From assembly GCF_900005765.1 (NCBI RefSeq), contig NC_041680.1, positions 124,001 to 188,000 of the forward strand: a DNA stretch of 64,000 bases. The letters run 5' to 3'. The notes beneath the pieces are model-generated. The model made no database searches and was not told the DNA's origin. It saw only the letters and a program-made list of their open reading frames with translations. This document shows positions 24,902 to 38,880 of the stretch, in pieces. Numbering within the stretch: position 1 is the first letter of the stretch; the number at the start of each line of letters is the position of its first letter. This DNA comes from Plasmodium relictum (taxonomy: Eukaryota > Apicomplexa > Aconoidasida > Haemosporida > Plasmodiidae). Made by a program: the position numbers and the translations under genes.

Positions 24902-26423
24902 TTTTATTTTGTTAAAAATTAAAAATCGAGAAAAAAAAATTTTTTTTATGGCATATTAAATCATTTAATTAAAATAAATTTAAATATATATTATTAAAAT
25001 ATTAAAACTTATTCAAATATATATTAAAAATAAAAATTAATAAAATAAAGTAAAACAAAATAAAATGTAAAACGATAAAATAAAAATTTATATTAAAATT
25101 AAATTTAATTTATCAAATACAGTACATGTTATATTGAAACATAACTTTTTTCTACCCTTTTTTTTTCTAAAATAATATTTTTTTTGCCTGGATATTTTTA
25201 TTTTTTTTCAAATTTTTTAGTGATATACGATACGAATGTTCCTCTTTATATATGTATAACATATAATATTTTTACACATTTACTTTCATTTTTGTATGAT
25301 AATACCTTTCAAATGTATAATTTTTAAATGCTTTATATTCATGTAATATTTTATTTTATACAATACTTTTATATAACTTGCAATGTTCCTATTTGCTCAG
25401 CACTTTTTTAAAAATGACAGATAATAAACTATAAATTTTTTTTTTTTTATCATTAGGTTAATTGATATATAAAAAAAAAAAAAAAATGAGACAATTTTTA
25501 TTTAATCATTTATGATATAATTTTGTAAAAATTAGTGGAATCTTAATTTGCTATATTTTTCAATAAAAATGAATATTTATATTCCATATAAATTGGAGCT
25601 TTCTTTTAAACACAAAAATATATGTATTTATCAACAAATTTTCTGAATAACATAATATTTTAACTTTTAAACATATAAAAAATTAACGTTCCTTTATTTT
25701 AACGTAAGAAAAAATAAATCTGAAATAATTTTTCTAATAAAGTATTAATTCTTTTTATTATAGTTCCAAAATATAAAAAAAGTCAAATTTAAGTTCATTT
25801 AAGTTATTAGAAAAAATAGCTTCTCTGTTGATATACCGAAATAAAAATATAAATTACATCATAAAAACAAATAAATCATATTGCCTATTTTTCATTTAAA
25901 TTTACTGTTTAATATCGTCTCTATTTTTATAAATATACTTAAATGTGAGAAAATTATTCCTTTAATGGAATAAAATAAATGATATGCTATCAAAGACATG
26001 AATTGTTAACGTGTAGAGTTAAGAAGAAAAAGTGAAATATTTCTGTAAAATAAGATAAAATTATTTCTACATTTTTTTATTTTTTTTTTTTCAAATTGTA
26101 AATTTTAATTTAAAATAAAATATATATTTTTTCATATATTAAAAAAAATAAGCACGAAAACTTAATAAGATGTTCAAACATGATGTTTTAAAGTTGCTTT
26201 AATAATGTCGCATGCAGAACAAAATATTTCTAAAAAAACTTCAAAAAATAATTTTTTTTTTTCTAATTTCATGCACACAGTAATTTTTCTTTCCCTCACA
26301 AAATTATAAAACTTATAGTTATATATTTAAATTAAAATAATTCATTTTAAGATAAATATGAATTTTTTTTTTTTTTGGTATTTTGGTATCACCTAAAATG
26401 ATTTTCAATATTTTGTCTACAAA
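24902..26423. promoter_or_regulatory. Divergent promoter of uS8m and CRMP2, with two CATGCA sites
   Basis: About 1.5 kb between head-to-head genes. GCATGCA at 26210-26216 and CATGCA at 26270-26275 lie about 150-215 bases upstream of the CRMP2 start. They are TGCATG on the minus strand, the core of the AP2-Sp (sporozoite) and AP2-EXP consensus. That fits published CRMP function in mosquito stages, but the sites are unproven. Confidence 0.5.
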
Positions 26424-29400
26424 ATGGTGAACCCGAAAATTTTTCTTTTGCTTTCTTCTCTACTAACTAATTTTTTATTTAAGAGACATGTAATACATAA
26501 AAAAATAACGTATTAAATTCAAATGACTTATATATATTTTTTTTTTTTTGTAGAACAAATATAAAATTATAATTTTTTTATTCTTTTTTTAGTATTATGT
26601 TGCTGGTATAACACTCGAATCCACAAAAGAACAAAATTTTTCTTTTATGAATAGTAAAAAATGAAAAATAACACATTAACTTTAAATTAATAATTTTTAC
26701 AAATATATTAATTTATAAATATGAATTATAATGAACCATATATATAATTTAAAAATTTAAACAAAATATAAAAGAGAAGTAAAAATTAAAACGAAGTATT
26801 CACTAAAATTTCTGAAATATTAGATAGACAAACTATAAATTTACTTTTACTTCAAAATATTGAAAAAGAAAAAGAAAAAAAAAGTTAATAGATATAAAAG
26901 TGAAAATTTATAATAACATATTTAAGATGAATAACGAAAATAAAAGAAAAATTTAAATATATCTATATGCATAATACACTCAATATTTTTATATTTTTTT
27001 TTTTTTTGTAAGCATACGGAAACCCATATGTTAAGAAAGATGTATTAATAAAATTAAATAATTTAAAGTATAAATTTTTTTTTAAAAATATGCATAAACC
27101 TAAGAAAAAAAAAATACAGAAAAGAGGAATTAGTTTTATTTCACTTAATTTAAACAAAATTTTAGAGTTAAAATCAGATGATCCAATAAATCTATTAAGC
27201 AGTATTTTTTCAAAGGAAAAAACAAAATGTAAGATAAAATATTAACCAAAATATTAATTGACAAATATATTAATAATTATTATAATTAAATAATATTTTT
27301 TAATATTTTCAGTTCTATCTAGTTGTTATGAAGATAAAAAACTTAAAAATATAGATAATTGTAACAGATTTACATCTTCACAAAAAATATGTGATTCTCC
27401 TGTTGATTTTAATCTCAATGATAATTTTTTTACCAAGGAGATTAATGAAATATCTTTAAAATGCTTAGTTGACAATAAATCTGAATATTTGAAAATAAGT
27501 TAAAAAATATATAATTTTTTTTTTGTAACTTCTTAATTTTTTAACTTATGTATAATTTTTCTTTTTAAATTTATTAATTTTTTAACACATTCACAATATT
27601 ATTCTTATTTTTTTTTTCTTTTATAAGGTAAAAATCATGTAATTCTTGAATCCGGAGAAGTGTTTGATTTAAAAATTCAAAATGAATCATTATTTGTTCA
27701 CACTTCTATAATAATAACGAAAGATACTTGTTTGAATAAAAAAAAATCAGTAAGTCCTGATTTTAAATTTTATTCACAGAAGACTAAGAAGTTCGGTGAT
27801 CCTATATTATATAGAGGAGAAATAATTGGCTTTGAATTTAAAAATATTAAAGTGGGTAATAATGTAGAAGGTTTATATAATGTATGTTCCTGTCATGTGG
27901 AATATCCAAATTATTATAACCAGTGCACAGATACCAATAAACATTATTTAAATATATCAACTATTCGAGTAGTCAAAAAACTTACGCACGAAATACATTT
28001 GTTATCTGGAAATAAACTCGTTTTAAATTTCAAAGCGTATGCAACACCATTTCCTTTTAATAAAGCCTTTATCATTGAAAAAGTAAAAGGCTATAATTGT
28101 AATAACATTAAAGATACTTCATTTAACCAAATACAAGAAGATTTTTATAAAAATGAAAAAAAACTTGAGTTTTATGATATATTTTTATATAATATTGATC
28201 CAAAAAAATATAACGATGACATTGTTTTTGAAAAACCAGGAACTTACTTATTATGTTACACATCAAGTGATAATGGAGTTGAATATTCTGCTATTCTCTC
28301 TACAATTCATGTTAACGGTTAATATTTTTTTCAATATATAATTTTTTATAGTTTTGTACTGTTCGTATGTTAAAAATTTACGTATTTTTTTGTGTTTATA
28401 TACTGTTTCTATTATCATTGTAGCTCTATTTTTATTATTCTCGATATTTAATTATGAAAACATAAATGAATAAAAATATTTATGAATATTTTTTTTTTCT
28501 TTTTACTTCTAGGTTATGACATAAACAAAATAAGTTATTTATATCTAGACTTAAATCCGATTAAATTAAATTTGAAAAATTATATTGTTTTACATAGATA
28601 TAAATTAAATGAGAATTTAGAAGAAATATTTTTGAAGAAAAAAAAAATAAACCACTGTTCGGGTGAAGACGTGTCTTATTCAAATAATATAATAGAGGTT
28701 AATAGTAATAAAAATGCAAATATTATTCTTGATAAAATATATATTTCAAATATAAATTTAAATGAATACAATAAGTTATTAGAAATTTGTTCAAAAAAAG
28801 GAGATAAACACTCTTTAATTGGATATGCTATGGTAAAACCATATGTTTTACATAATTATAAGGATATAAACCATTTACTAGATTTTAATATTGCTCCTGA
28901 TGATATTAGAACGTATACAATAAGTAGAAATTCAAATTTCTTAAAATTTTTCCCTGAATTATTAAATATTTTTAATATAAATAATACAAATAACTTATAT
29001 TTATCATTTTTATGCTATTCAACGAAAAATGAAATAATCCTAACTTATAACTATGATAAAAACATGACACCAATATTTTTTAAATATTTTAAAATAACTA
29101 ATGCTTCCAGTTCAATTTTGCATATTACCAATGATGAAGTACAACTATATGTTTTAAAAAAAAATTCTCAATCTTTATTTTTATATGATATAACTCCAGA
29201 AAAAGTAATGGATAAAAAAAGAATTATAACAAATAATGTAAATGATGCTGATGTAAAACTTATACTATCATATTATTTAGATTATTCTCACTTTTTAAAA
29301 TGTGAAAAATGCATATCACCTATTATGATGGAACCAATTTATGATGAAAATAAAAATTTAAAGCAGATTTTTTTAATAACGTCACATCCCTATATAAAAT

Positions 29401-32400
29401 TAATGATGGTTGATTTACATTTTAATGTCATTTATGAGCATGATATAAATGTTGTGAAAAATTCAGAAATAGAAATTCGTGGCGTCAATTTTAGTTTGGA
29501 TGTCTTAAAAGATTCTTCATTTCTGATAACAGATATTTCATGTGGAATTATAGAGGAAGAATCATTAGACTGCTTTTTAATTGATCAATTAAATAACGCT
29601 GTTATAGCTATTGAATACATTGAACCACAAAATTTATTAATTGTTATAGACAGTTTTCAAGGAGAAAATAAAAATGACTCAATTCAAGAGAGTATCTATT
29701 TCTATAATGATTCTGTATTTAGTCAATCAAACACTTTTTTATACAAACCCAAAAATATAACAGTTTATCCTTATGATAAATCGTATGTGATACTTATAAG
29801 CGAGGTAAACATAAATTATTTACTATGATAATAAAACTAAAAAAAATAAAGAAAAAAAATTAAGTACTAGAATAAATATATATATATTTAAGTTATTTTT
29901 ATTATTGTTTACTTAAATTTTTTTATAATATATAACTTTTAATTTTACTAAAAAATTTCCTTTATTATTATTTACATCTTACTAACATTAAGAATTAGTA
30001 TATAATAATTTTTTTTTTCTGAATTTTTAGGAAGAATCTAATGAAATAAACTTATTACATTATGATAAATATAAACTTAATAACAATTTGTTGTATGTAA
30101 CTAGAATAAATAATACTTATATTGATGATGGGAAAATAGAAAATATATATAAATTTTATGATCATAAAGAATTAATTAATAGAAATGTACTTTTAATAGT
30201 GAAATACCACGAAGGAGAAGTGCAATTTATGTATAGTCCCTTGAGAAACATTGCAAATAAGCTTGAATTCAAATATAATTATCCGGCGGTGATACAAGAC
30301 AACAATAAAGTATATACACTAAAAATAAAATCACATGAAATAAAAAAAATGAACTTACTTCATACTTTTCAAGTTGAAGTGCACAATGTTAATAAATCAC
30401 AGTACGTTACAATTGATAAATATGACGGAACAATTGAAATTAAATTATCAGAATTTGTAGGTGATCCAGTTAATTTGACTGCTAAGCTTTATGGAGTTTT
30501 TGTTGAATTAGAAGTAGACATAAATTTTATAGTTATTTGCGCTGATGGAATGAAAGTATTTGATAAGAGGTGCGTTCCTTGTCCAATAGGTTCGTATAAT
30601 AACCTTAATGAATATATTAAATATAATAATATATATGAATGTACATTATGTCATGATAATTCTACCACTAAAAAGGAAGCATCTACTTCAGTAACTCAAT
30701 GTTTATGTCTACCTGGGTATGAGCTAAATAATAATTATGAATGTGTTCCATGTGAAAGAGAAACATGGAAAACTGAACTTTCTAATTCTCCTTGCATTTT
30801 TCATTGCTACCCTAATTCGTATAGCACAGTTAGGGGTAGTAGCAGTGAAGAAGAAAGTCAATGTAAATGCAAAAAAGGGTATTATTTTGTCTCTAAAGAT
30901 TCTATAAATTTTTGTGAAGAATGTGATATAGGTTATTTTTGTCCTGGGGGATATAAAACAAATAAAATAAAATGCCCAAATAATACTACTAATACAACAC
31001 AAAAAAATTCTTCTATAAAAAGTTGTAAATGTGATTATGGATTCGAACCCTATGATCCTATAGATATCGCAAATTATAATTTTAGAAATGATCCTATTTT
31101 CGATGATTACAGAGACTTCATAGCAGATATAGAGAGTTCCCAAGTTTGTATACCATGTAAAGTAGGATTTTATAAAAATACTGTTTCGGAACAAAAATGT
31201 AAGAGTTGTTCTCCAAATGTATACACAGATGACACACAATCCACTTCCATATCCCAATGTAAAAAATGTGAAAAAGGTTACTACTTACATTCTGAGAATG
31301 TTTGCTTATTATGTCCAGATAATCATTATTGCCCTGGTTTCAATATAGCAGATCCAAAATATGCAATTTACGAAAATCAAAAAGTCCCTTGTAGTGGAAA
31401 AAATTTGACAAAACACCCGAATAGATTAAATGTATCACATTTAAGCTGTTTATGTAAAAAAGGGTACGAATTTGTAAAAATGGATGAAAATGAATTTGAT
31501 TGTTTAGAAGTTCCTAAAAATTATTACAAGTCAGAACTCAGTAATACTGAAAAGAAACCTTGCCCAGAAAACAGTATTACTTTATATACAAAAACAAAAA
31601 ATATAAATAAATGTTTATGTATGGCAGGCTATTATTGGGATATAAATGAATTTAAATGTATTAAGTGTCCAAAAGGATATTATTGTCCTGGTGGGTATTT
31701 GAAAGACTGTTTTAAAAATAACACCTTACATTTATGTAAACCTCAAAAAACAAAATGCCCTATAAAACATTCAACAACGCAAGGTGAAGAATCTTTTAGT
31801 GAATCAAGTTGCTTTTGTGATAAGGGATACACAATAAACAAAGAAAAATTAAATGAATGTGTTCCATGTCCAGTTAACACTTATAAAGATATTATATCAA
31901 ACGCAGAATGCACTATGTGTTTAACACCATATACAACAGATGGACAAATAGGAAGTACGAAGGAAGAAGATTGTACATGCTCAGGAGGTTATTATTTTTT
32001 TAATCATTGTTTACCATGTAGTGATAAGAATACTTACTGTAAAGGTGGAAAAATGATAGTGAACAACAAAAGCAAAACTATTCATTATGCTCCGTCAAAA
32101 TGTCCACCAAATACCATTGTATCATTTGAAGCAGAACGCCCATTTAATAAAAGTTTTTGTGTTTGTAAAAAGGGATTTAAGCATGTATATACTACTCCAA
32201 ATAATTTATCAAAAATTTGTGTACCGTGCGAACGTGGGTTTTTTAAGACTATGATTGGTGATTTTGCCTGTGAATCTAAATGTAAACCAAATTCAACCAG
32301 TTTAATTGGAACTGTTCATGAAACTCAGTGCTTTTGCTTAGAAAATTATTATTTTAAAAATGGAGTTTGTTTAAGTTGTCCTGATGGTGCATATTGTAGA

Positions 32401-35097
32401 GGAGGTTTTGAAGAAGAAACTTTATTAATTATGAAAAAAAATGAGAATTATTTAGATCCATCAAAAATTAAACATGTAATGCCTGTTCCTAAAGGAAATT
32501 ATGCACTTTACAAATTAAAGACAAATATATACAACACTGATTGGTTTATTGTAGAATGTCCAATTAAAGGAGCTTGTCTACACAACGAAAAGTGTCATGA
32601 ATCTATGACTAATTTTTTATGTGGCGAGTGCAAAAGAGGATATACAAATAATTTTTCTAAATTAAATTTATGTGTAAAGTGTAGTGGAAATATAGTAAAT
32701 ATTTTACACATGATTTTTGTTTGTGCTTTTGTTTTGTTATTTACTGTTATTATGGCATACTTAAATGTCTTTACAGGGGCAAATAGAAAATCTGTTCATT
32801 CTATTGTTATTAAAATTGCTGTTAATTATTTTTCTTGTATGAAAATTTTTTATGTTATGGGTACAAGTGAAATATATTTTCCCATTAATTTCTCTTCTCA
32901 TGCAAATTACATAATTACAAATATTAAAAGATTATTAAAAGCAAAAAAAAATTATGGTCCATACTGCATATTAACAAATTATTTTAATTTATCACATTCA
33001 GATGCTTATTTCTATGGAATGGTTTTTTATGCTTTTAGGCCCATTTTACTTGCAATTATATTGACAATTTTAATGTTTATTGTTGTAGAAATATATAAGT
33101 ATAAAGTCAGAAATGAAACAAAACTAAAATTAAATATAATAGATAAAATTAAAGAACTAGGAAATAATAAATTATATGAAGAATTAATGCAGGAATTACC
33201 ATCAGAAAGGGCTTTAGTATTATTCAGATACATACCAATACCTAAAGATTCAAAGTTTAAAAGAATAAGAAATTTTCTTGAGGATATGACTCCTATGTAT
33301 GTTACATTGTTATTTTTTATCCACACAAAAACTACTTTGTCTATGTTAACTTTGTTAGATTGTAAATCAATATACTACAATGATAAATTTGTAGAGCAAT
33401 ATATGAGTTATGTACCAAGTGTAAAATGTGATTTATCTAAAGATTATGCTAAGTTTTTCATATTAGGTATTAGTGGATTAGTAGTATGGGGAATTGGTGT
33501 TCCATTAATGTCTTATTTAGTGTTATATAAAAATAGAAAACAATTGCACTCGGAAAATATTCTACTTAAATACGGATTTTTAAATAATGGTTTTAATTTT
33601 CAATTTTGGTATTGGGAATCGATAGAATTTTTAAGGAAAATTTTAGTTTTATTAATATCGACTGTTCCTATATTTAAAACGGCTAGAATATTTGGTACTA
33701 CTATGTGGCTGTTTACTATTATTTCATCTTTTTTTCTTACATTACAATTGATACTTCAACCTTTTGACTCAAGAAATTATCATATCTTAAATAAATTAGA
33801 AACTTACAGTATGGTTGCTTGGACGATTACTTTAATGATTTTTGTCTTTTTAACAATATCAAATTGTAGTGTAACTATAAATTTCTATATTTTATTGTTT
33901 TTATTATTTTTTAATTTTATATTTATAGCTAAAGTTTTGATATCCCTTTGTTATTCGTACATCGAAAATTTAAGACATATAAAAAAAATGATTAAATTGC
34001 CATTTATAGGCAAATATTTTGTGAAAATATCAAAAATATCTGAAGAAAAATATTATAAAGAACCTATAGTTTCTCTAAATACATGTGATAATTCAATTAA
34101 ATTAACCAGGAAATATAAAAGACCAACTTTATTCAACAAAAAAATGTTAACAAATGAAGAAAAAAATTATTTTCTTGATGTTTTATCAAATTTTATGTAC
34201 TTTGGTGTGTTAAATTTAAAATTTACCATTTTTCATTCTTATTTCATGGAATTCATTCTAAGATTATCAACAATTGATCATGAAATTTTTTACAAAAAAG
34301 GGAAAAATGGAATTTTAAAATTAATAACTAAAGATCCAAAGAACATTGACGAATGGCTAAAAATTAAGGAAGACGAATTAAAAAAAAGGACATTTTTTCA
34401 AAGACATAAAAAAATACTGAATTTATTTACAAAAAATTCATTTATTATTCAAAACAACAAAAAAACAATTGTATATAAAAGAGATAGACACACCATAATG
34501 TCTGATTATGAAGCACTAATTAATGTATTAAAATATGATAAAGACTTTATAACTGATTTTAAATTTTTATATGACGAAAATACGGTTAAATCAGGGTTAA
34601 TTCTTCCTGATTTGCAGTTATCATTTACCAAAATAAAAATGAAAGATAAAGAATTAATAATGCAATTATTTTCATTATTCATTGCAAAGAAGAATATTGT
34701 ACAATTTGAAAGAGATATTCATCTTAAGAATAAAATTGAACAACTCAGAATGTTGTATGAAATTCTTTTAAGGGCTAATGAAAAAAAAAATATTACATTT
34801 AGAAAAAATGTTGAAGATGCTGTCAAAGGAGATTCATTTGATTATACAAAAATGGAAAATGAGTTAACATTATTAAATGATAGAATTAATGATCTAGTTA
34901 ATAATTATCAAAAATTAAAATATGCTGATTATTATGAAGATACCTGTAATGATAATAAATCATGTTTAAATAATGATTCAGAATTTTTTAATAATAAATT
35001 AATAGAATTAAGTTTTAAAGAAATGGATTACGATGAAGATGAAGACAAGAGAAAAAATAGTAGAAAAAAGAATGAGGAAAATAAAGAAAATGATTAA
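26424..35097 (+). CDS. CRMP2: Cysteine repeat modular protein (CRMP2-type), 7 exons, 2525 aa
   Basis: Very large surface/secretory membrane protein. CRMPs act in sporozoite targeting in mosquitoes, and the Toxoplasma homologues in rhoptry secretion (family knowledge). Exons: 26424-26489, 26593-26653, 27013-27228, 27313-27498, 27628-28317, 28513-29804, 30031-35097. Exon 1 encodes a signal peptide (KIFLLLSSLLTNFLF). Residues ~23-1000 form a Cys-poor ectodomain. Residues ~1006-1722 carry about eleven Cys-rich modules of C-x-C-x-x-G-Y / C-x-x-C-P-x-G-x-Y type (GCC2/GCC3 or ephrin-receptor-like). About nine membrane helices follow (~1725-2150), then a charged Lys/Glu-rich cytosolic tail. The first two exons are short and rest on splice-site and frame reasoning. 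The CRMP2 choice over other CRMPs rests on synteny with NEK4 recalled from P. falciparum. After the stop the frame continues Lys/Glu/Asp-rich for about 15 codons. Confidence 0.88.
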
Positions 35098-36299
35098 AAA
35101 AAGGATAAAGATATCAATGAAAAAAGAAAAGAAAAAATTAAATAGAAAATAATAAAGGAAATAGAAATAGTAATGATAAAGAAAAAAAAAATGAAATATA
35201 AATTTTAACAAATATTGAAGATCATGGAAAATAACCATAAAGAGATATATAAATAAATATGTAAATTTTCTTATAAGCTTTATTATATTTTTTTATTTAC
35301 TTTCCTTATTTTTCTAATGAGTAAATAGTGCTTGCTTTATTATTACATAGATTTATAAATTCCACATTTTTCTTTTTGTACAATGGAATTAAAATATTTT
35401 ATGTTAAAATTTTCATATTTTATTTAAAAAAAATTACACATTACATTTTTTTTGAGGTAACAATTCTTATTAATAATGAATTAAAAAAGTACAGATAATA
35501 TTATAGCTAATTAAAGTATCTTGCTTTTTCAACTAATTACATATTTATATATGTTAATTTTAATTATACATATAATTAATAAACAACTAAAATGTGCATA
35601 ATTTTTGTGAAATTTTTTTTCATAATTAGTATTTCTCGAGGTATTAAAAAAGAATTAGAGAACATTTACATATATTTACATTAAACTATAAAAAACACCG
35701 TATATTTACTGTTGATAGGTATAGTTATATCAACTAAAAAAAATTCCATTATCAAATTATCAAAAGAAAAAAAAAAGACAATTTTTTTGGTATTAAACTA
35801 AGATAAACATATAATGTTTATAAAAAATATTTAAAGATACATTTATATAAATTATTAGATATTCATATACTCAAAATATTAAAATTTTATTCATTGTCCA
35901 TCTATACATCAATGTAAAACAATATAATTAATATACCACGTATTTTTATATATCATTATATAGATGGTTTTATAAAAATGAATATTTTAAATTTGATTAA
36001 AGATATTTCAAATTATCTTTTAATTTTTATGCATTTTTAATAAATTATACAAAAAGGTTCTAAAAGATAATCCACCTTATCATGGAATCAATACATAGTA
36101 AAGTAAAATAATTTATTTTAAATTAATCTTGATATAATAGAACATTACAATTAATATAATTAAGAAAGCAATAAAATGAACAAAAATAAATACAAATAAA
36201 ATTATTAGAAATATTAAAAAAACTATTCAATTAAGTTCTTTTTATATAAATTCCCTAAAAAAATTTTAATAAATATACTAATAAAATTTAAAGAAATAC
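35098..36299. other. 3' flank of CRMP2 leading to the AT-rich core
   Basis: The first ~140 bases look like a former coding tail (Lys/Glu/Asp codons in the CRMP2 frame past its stop). After that it is ordinary AT-rich DNA that grows steadily poorer in G/C towards 36.3 kb. No gene seen. Confidence 0.5.
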
Positions 36300-37237
36300 A
36301 AAACTTATCGAAATAATATAGTTAATAAATCAAAATTTATAATAAAGAATAAAACGAAAAATCTAATAAATGAAATATATAATAAAAAATAATTTATAAT
36401 ATCACCAAAATAAAATTAATAGAGAAAATAATAAATAAATTAATTAAAATAAATAAAACAATCGTAAATATTTATAAATTATTTATAAATATGAAATAAA
36501 ATTAAATTTTAAATTGAATATATTAATTAAAATTAAAAAAAAAAAATTAAATGAAATAAAGGAAACTTTATAAATAATATATAAAATATGTAAATTTAAT
36601 ATAAAATAAAAAAAATAAATTTTTATACATTTATAAATGTAAATAAATTTATAAATTCAATAATATAATAGTTTAAAATAATACAAATAAATTAATAGAA
36701 AAAATTAAGTAATAAGATTAAAATAATTTAAAAAAAAAAAAAAGATAGTAAATAATTAAAATTGGATTAATTTTCAAAATAAATAAAATTAATTAGACAA
36801 AATATATTAAATAACAAGATGAATAAAATAAAATGTAATATAAAAAAATAAATAAAATTCAAATAAACTAAATAAATGCAATAAAAAAAAAAAATAATAA
36901 TAACATAATTGATTAAATACAAATAAGATAAATTAAATAAACAAATATAAACAATTTTAGATAAATAAAGAAAAATAAATATGAATAAATCAAATAAATA
37001 TTAAAAATATAAATTAATAAACTACTAAATAAAAATTTTAAATAATATATAATGTATATAAATCAATAAATTATTAAATAAATTTATATAAATTAATAAA
37101 ATCAATAATTAAATAATATAAATGAATATATATATAAAAATAAATAAATGATATAAACCAATAAACATATAATTAACAAATTAAATAAATAAATAATTAA
37201 TATAAACAAATATAATAAATTAATAAAATAAACAAAT

Positions 37238-37605
37238 ATAATAATTAATTAAATAATATAAATTAATAAAATAAATAATATAAACTAATTAAACTAATAA
37301 TAAATAAACAATTAATATAAATAAATATAATAATTAATAAAATAATATAATAAATAATTAAATAATATGAATTAATAAAATAAACAAATAATTAATATAA
37401 TAAACAAATATAATAAATTAATAAAATAATATAATAATTAATTAAATAATATAAATTAATAAAATAAATAATATAAACTAATAATAAATAAACAATTAAT
37501 ATAAATAAATATAATAATTAATAAAATAATATAATAATTAATTAAATAATATAAATTAATAAAATAAACAAATATAATAAATTAATAAAATAATATAAAA
37601 TAATA
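37238..37605 (+). repeat. Longer-period repeat in the AT core (about 100 and 193 bases)
   Basis: The word ATAATAATTAATTAAATAAT followed by ATAAATTAATAAAATAAA begins at 37238, 37431 and 37531. Copies are thus 193 and 100 bases apart, with intervening words largely shared. This suggests an underlying ~95-100-base unit. Confidence 0.7.
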
Positions 37606-37797
37606 AAATAAATAAATAATTAAATTATTATTAACAAATAATATAATAAAAAATTAAATATAAGATAATAAAATAAATAATAATATAATAAATTAAATAA
37701 TATAAATAAATAATTAAATTATTATCAACAAATAATATAATAATTAATTAAATAATATAAGATAATAAAATAAATAATATAACAAATTAATTAAATA

Positions 37798-38040
37798 ATT
37801 AATTTATTATTAATAAATAATATAACGAATTAATTAAATAATTAATTTATTATTAATAAATAATATAAAATAATATAAATAAATAATTAATTCATTATTA
37901 ATAAATAATATAAAATAATACAAATAAATAATTAATTCATTATTAATAAATAATATAATAATTATTTAAATAATATAAGATAATAAAATAAATAATATAA
38001 CAAATTAAATAAATAATTTGTTATTAATAAATAATATAAT
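37798..38040 (+). repeat. Tandem repeat of about 43-45 bases in the AT core
   Basis: Copies starting ATTAATTTATTATT or ATTAATTCATTATT and continuing AATAAATAATATAA begin at 37798, 37841, 37886 and 37931. A diverged copy lies near 38010, and related words near 37620 and 37710. Spacing is 43, 45 and 45 bases. Confidence 0.8.
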
Positions 38041-38185
38041 AATTAATTAAACTATTATTAACATATAACATAATATAATAATTAATTAAATAATATAAAA
38101 TAATAAAATAATTAAATAAAATAAACAATTAATTAATTAATTAATTGAATAATACAAATTAATAATAAATAAACAAAAAATATTT

Positions 38186-38188
<3 letters not shown>

Positions 38189-38233
<45 letters not shown>
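38189..38233. repeat. (AT)n microsatellite
   Basis: About 22 uninterrupted AT units at the right part of the AT core, close to where the strand A-bias ends. Confidence 0.95.
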
Positions 38234-38235
<2 letters not shown>

Positions 38236-38880
38236 TATAAAATAAGAATTATAAATAATTGAACTTGTTATTAAATATATATATATTGTTTTTACTTAAA
38301 TATACGCTAAATAATTTGTTTATGTTTATAAATTTAATAGATAAATAATGAAATAGTTTATGTCAAAATAAATATTTAATTAAATATATAAAATATTATT
38401 GTATTTAATAAATTTAAATTGAAATAATAAATAAAATTAATTAAAAGTAAATAAAAATAAGTATATAATTTAAAAGATTTATATATTTATATTTTTTTAA
38501 TCATAATAAAATCAATATTTAATATAAAAAAAATAAATAAATAATAAATTAATATTTAAGAATTTAAATAAATAAGCAATAAAATTAATATAAATAATTT
38601 AATGTATAATATAATTAATATTAATAATTAATATATATTATAATTGATTATATAAATAAATAATTACATAAAATAATTAATATTAATATATTATTATTTA
38701 ATAGATAATACTATTATAAAAATATTAATATAAATGTTTAAATAATGATGCAATTAATATAAATAATCAAATATATTATATAAATAATTTATTACTTATT
38801 TATTATTTAACTAAAAAATAAATTACATTTTTATATTATATTATTAACTCTAATAAATTAATACTATATTTAATGAATAT

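Larger units (their letters stand above)
36300..38880. other. Candidate centromere core: about 2.6 kb of nearly pure A/T with imperfect repeats
   Basis: By eye G+C falls to roughly 3% here, far below the flanks, with no open frames. Words such as AATAAATAATATAA and TTAATAAAATAAA recur in imperfect tandem arrays. The plus strand is strongly A-biased to about 38.2 kb. Size (2-3 kb), composition, imperfect repeats and one copy in a gene-free zone match the published description of Plasmodium centromeres. The limits are approximate. Function is inferred, not shown. Confidence 0.75.

Noticed and set aside
26590-26653. A tRNA-like T-loop string (CACTCGAATCC)
   Set aside because: No cloverleaf can be drawn around it, and the stretch fits as exon 2 of CRMP2 with correct splice sites and phase.
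26969-27050. An ATG at 26969 as the start of CRMP2 without the two upstream exons
   Set aside because: Its frame stops within about 27 codons. The upstream exons supply a signal peptide and the right phase instead.
30724-33326. Minus-strand open frames of 177 and 99 residues inside the CRMP2 gene
   Set aside because: Antisense shadows of a clearly coding Cys-rich exon, with no domain of their own.
36300-38880. A CRISPR-like or telomere/subtelomere repeat explanation for the AT core
   Set aside because: Repeats are imperfect, lack unique spacers, lack telomeric GGGTT(T/C)A units, and lie between conserved single-copy genes.
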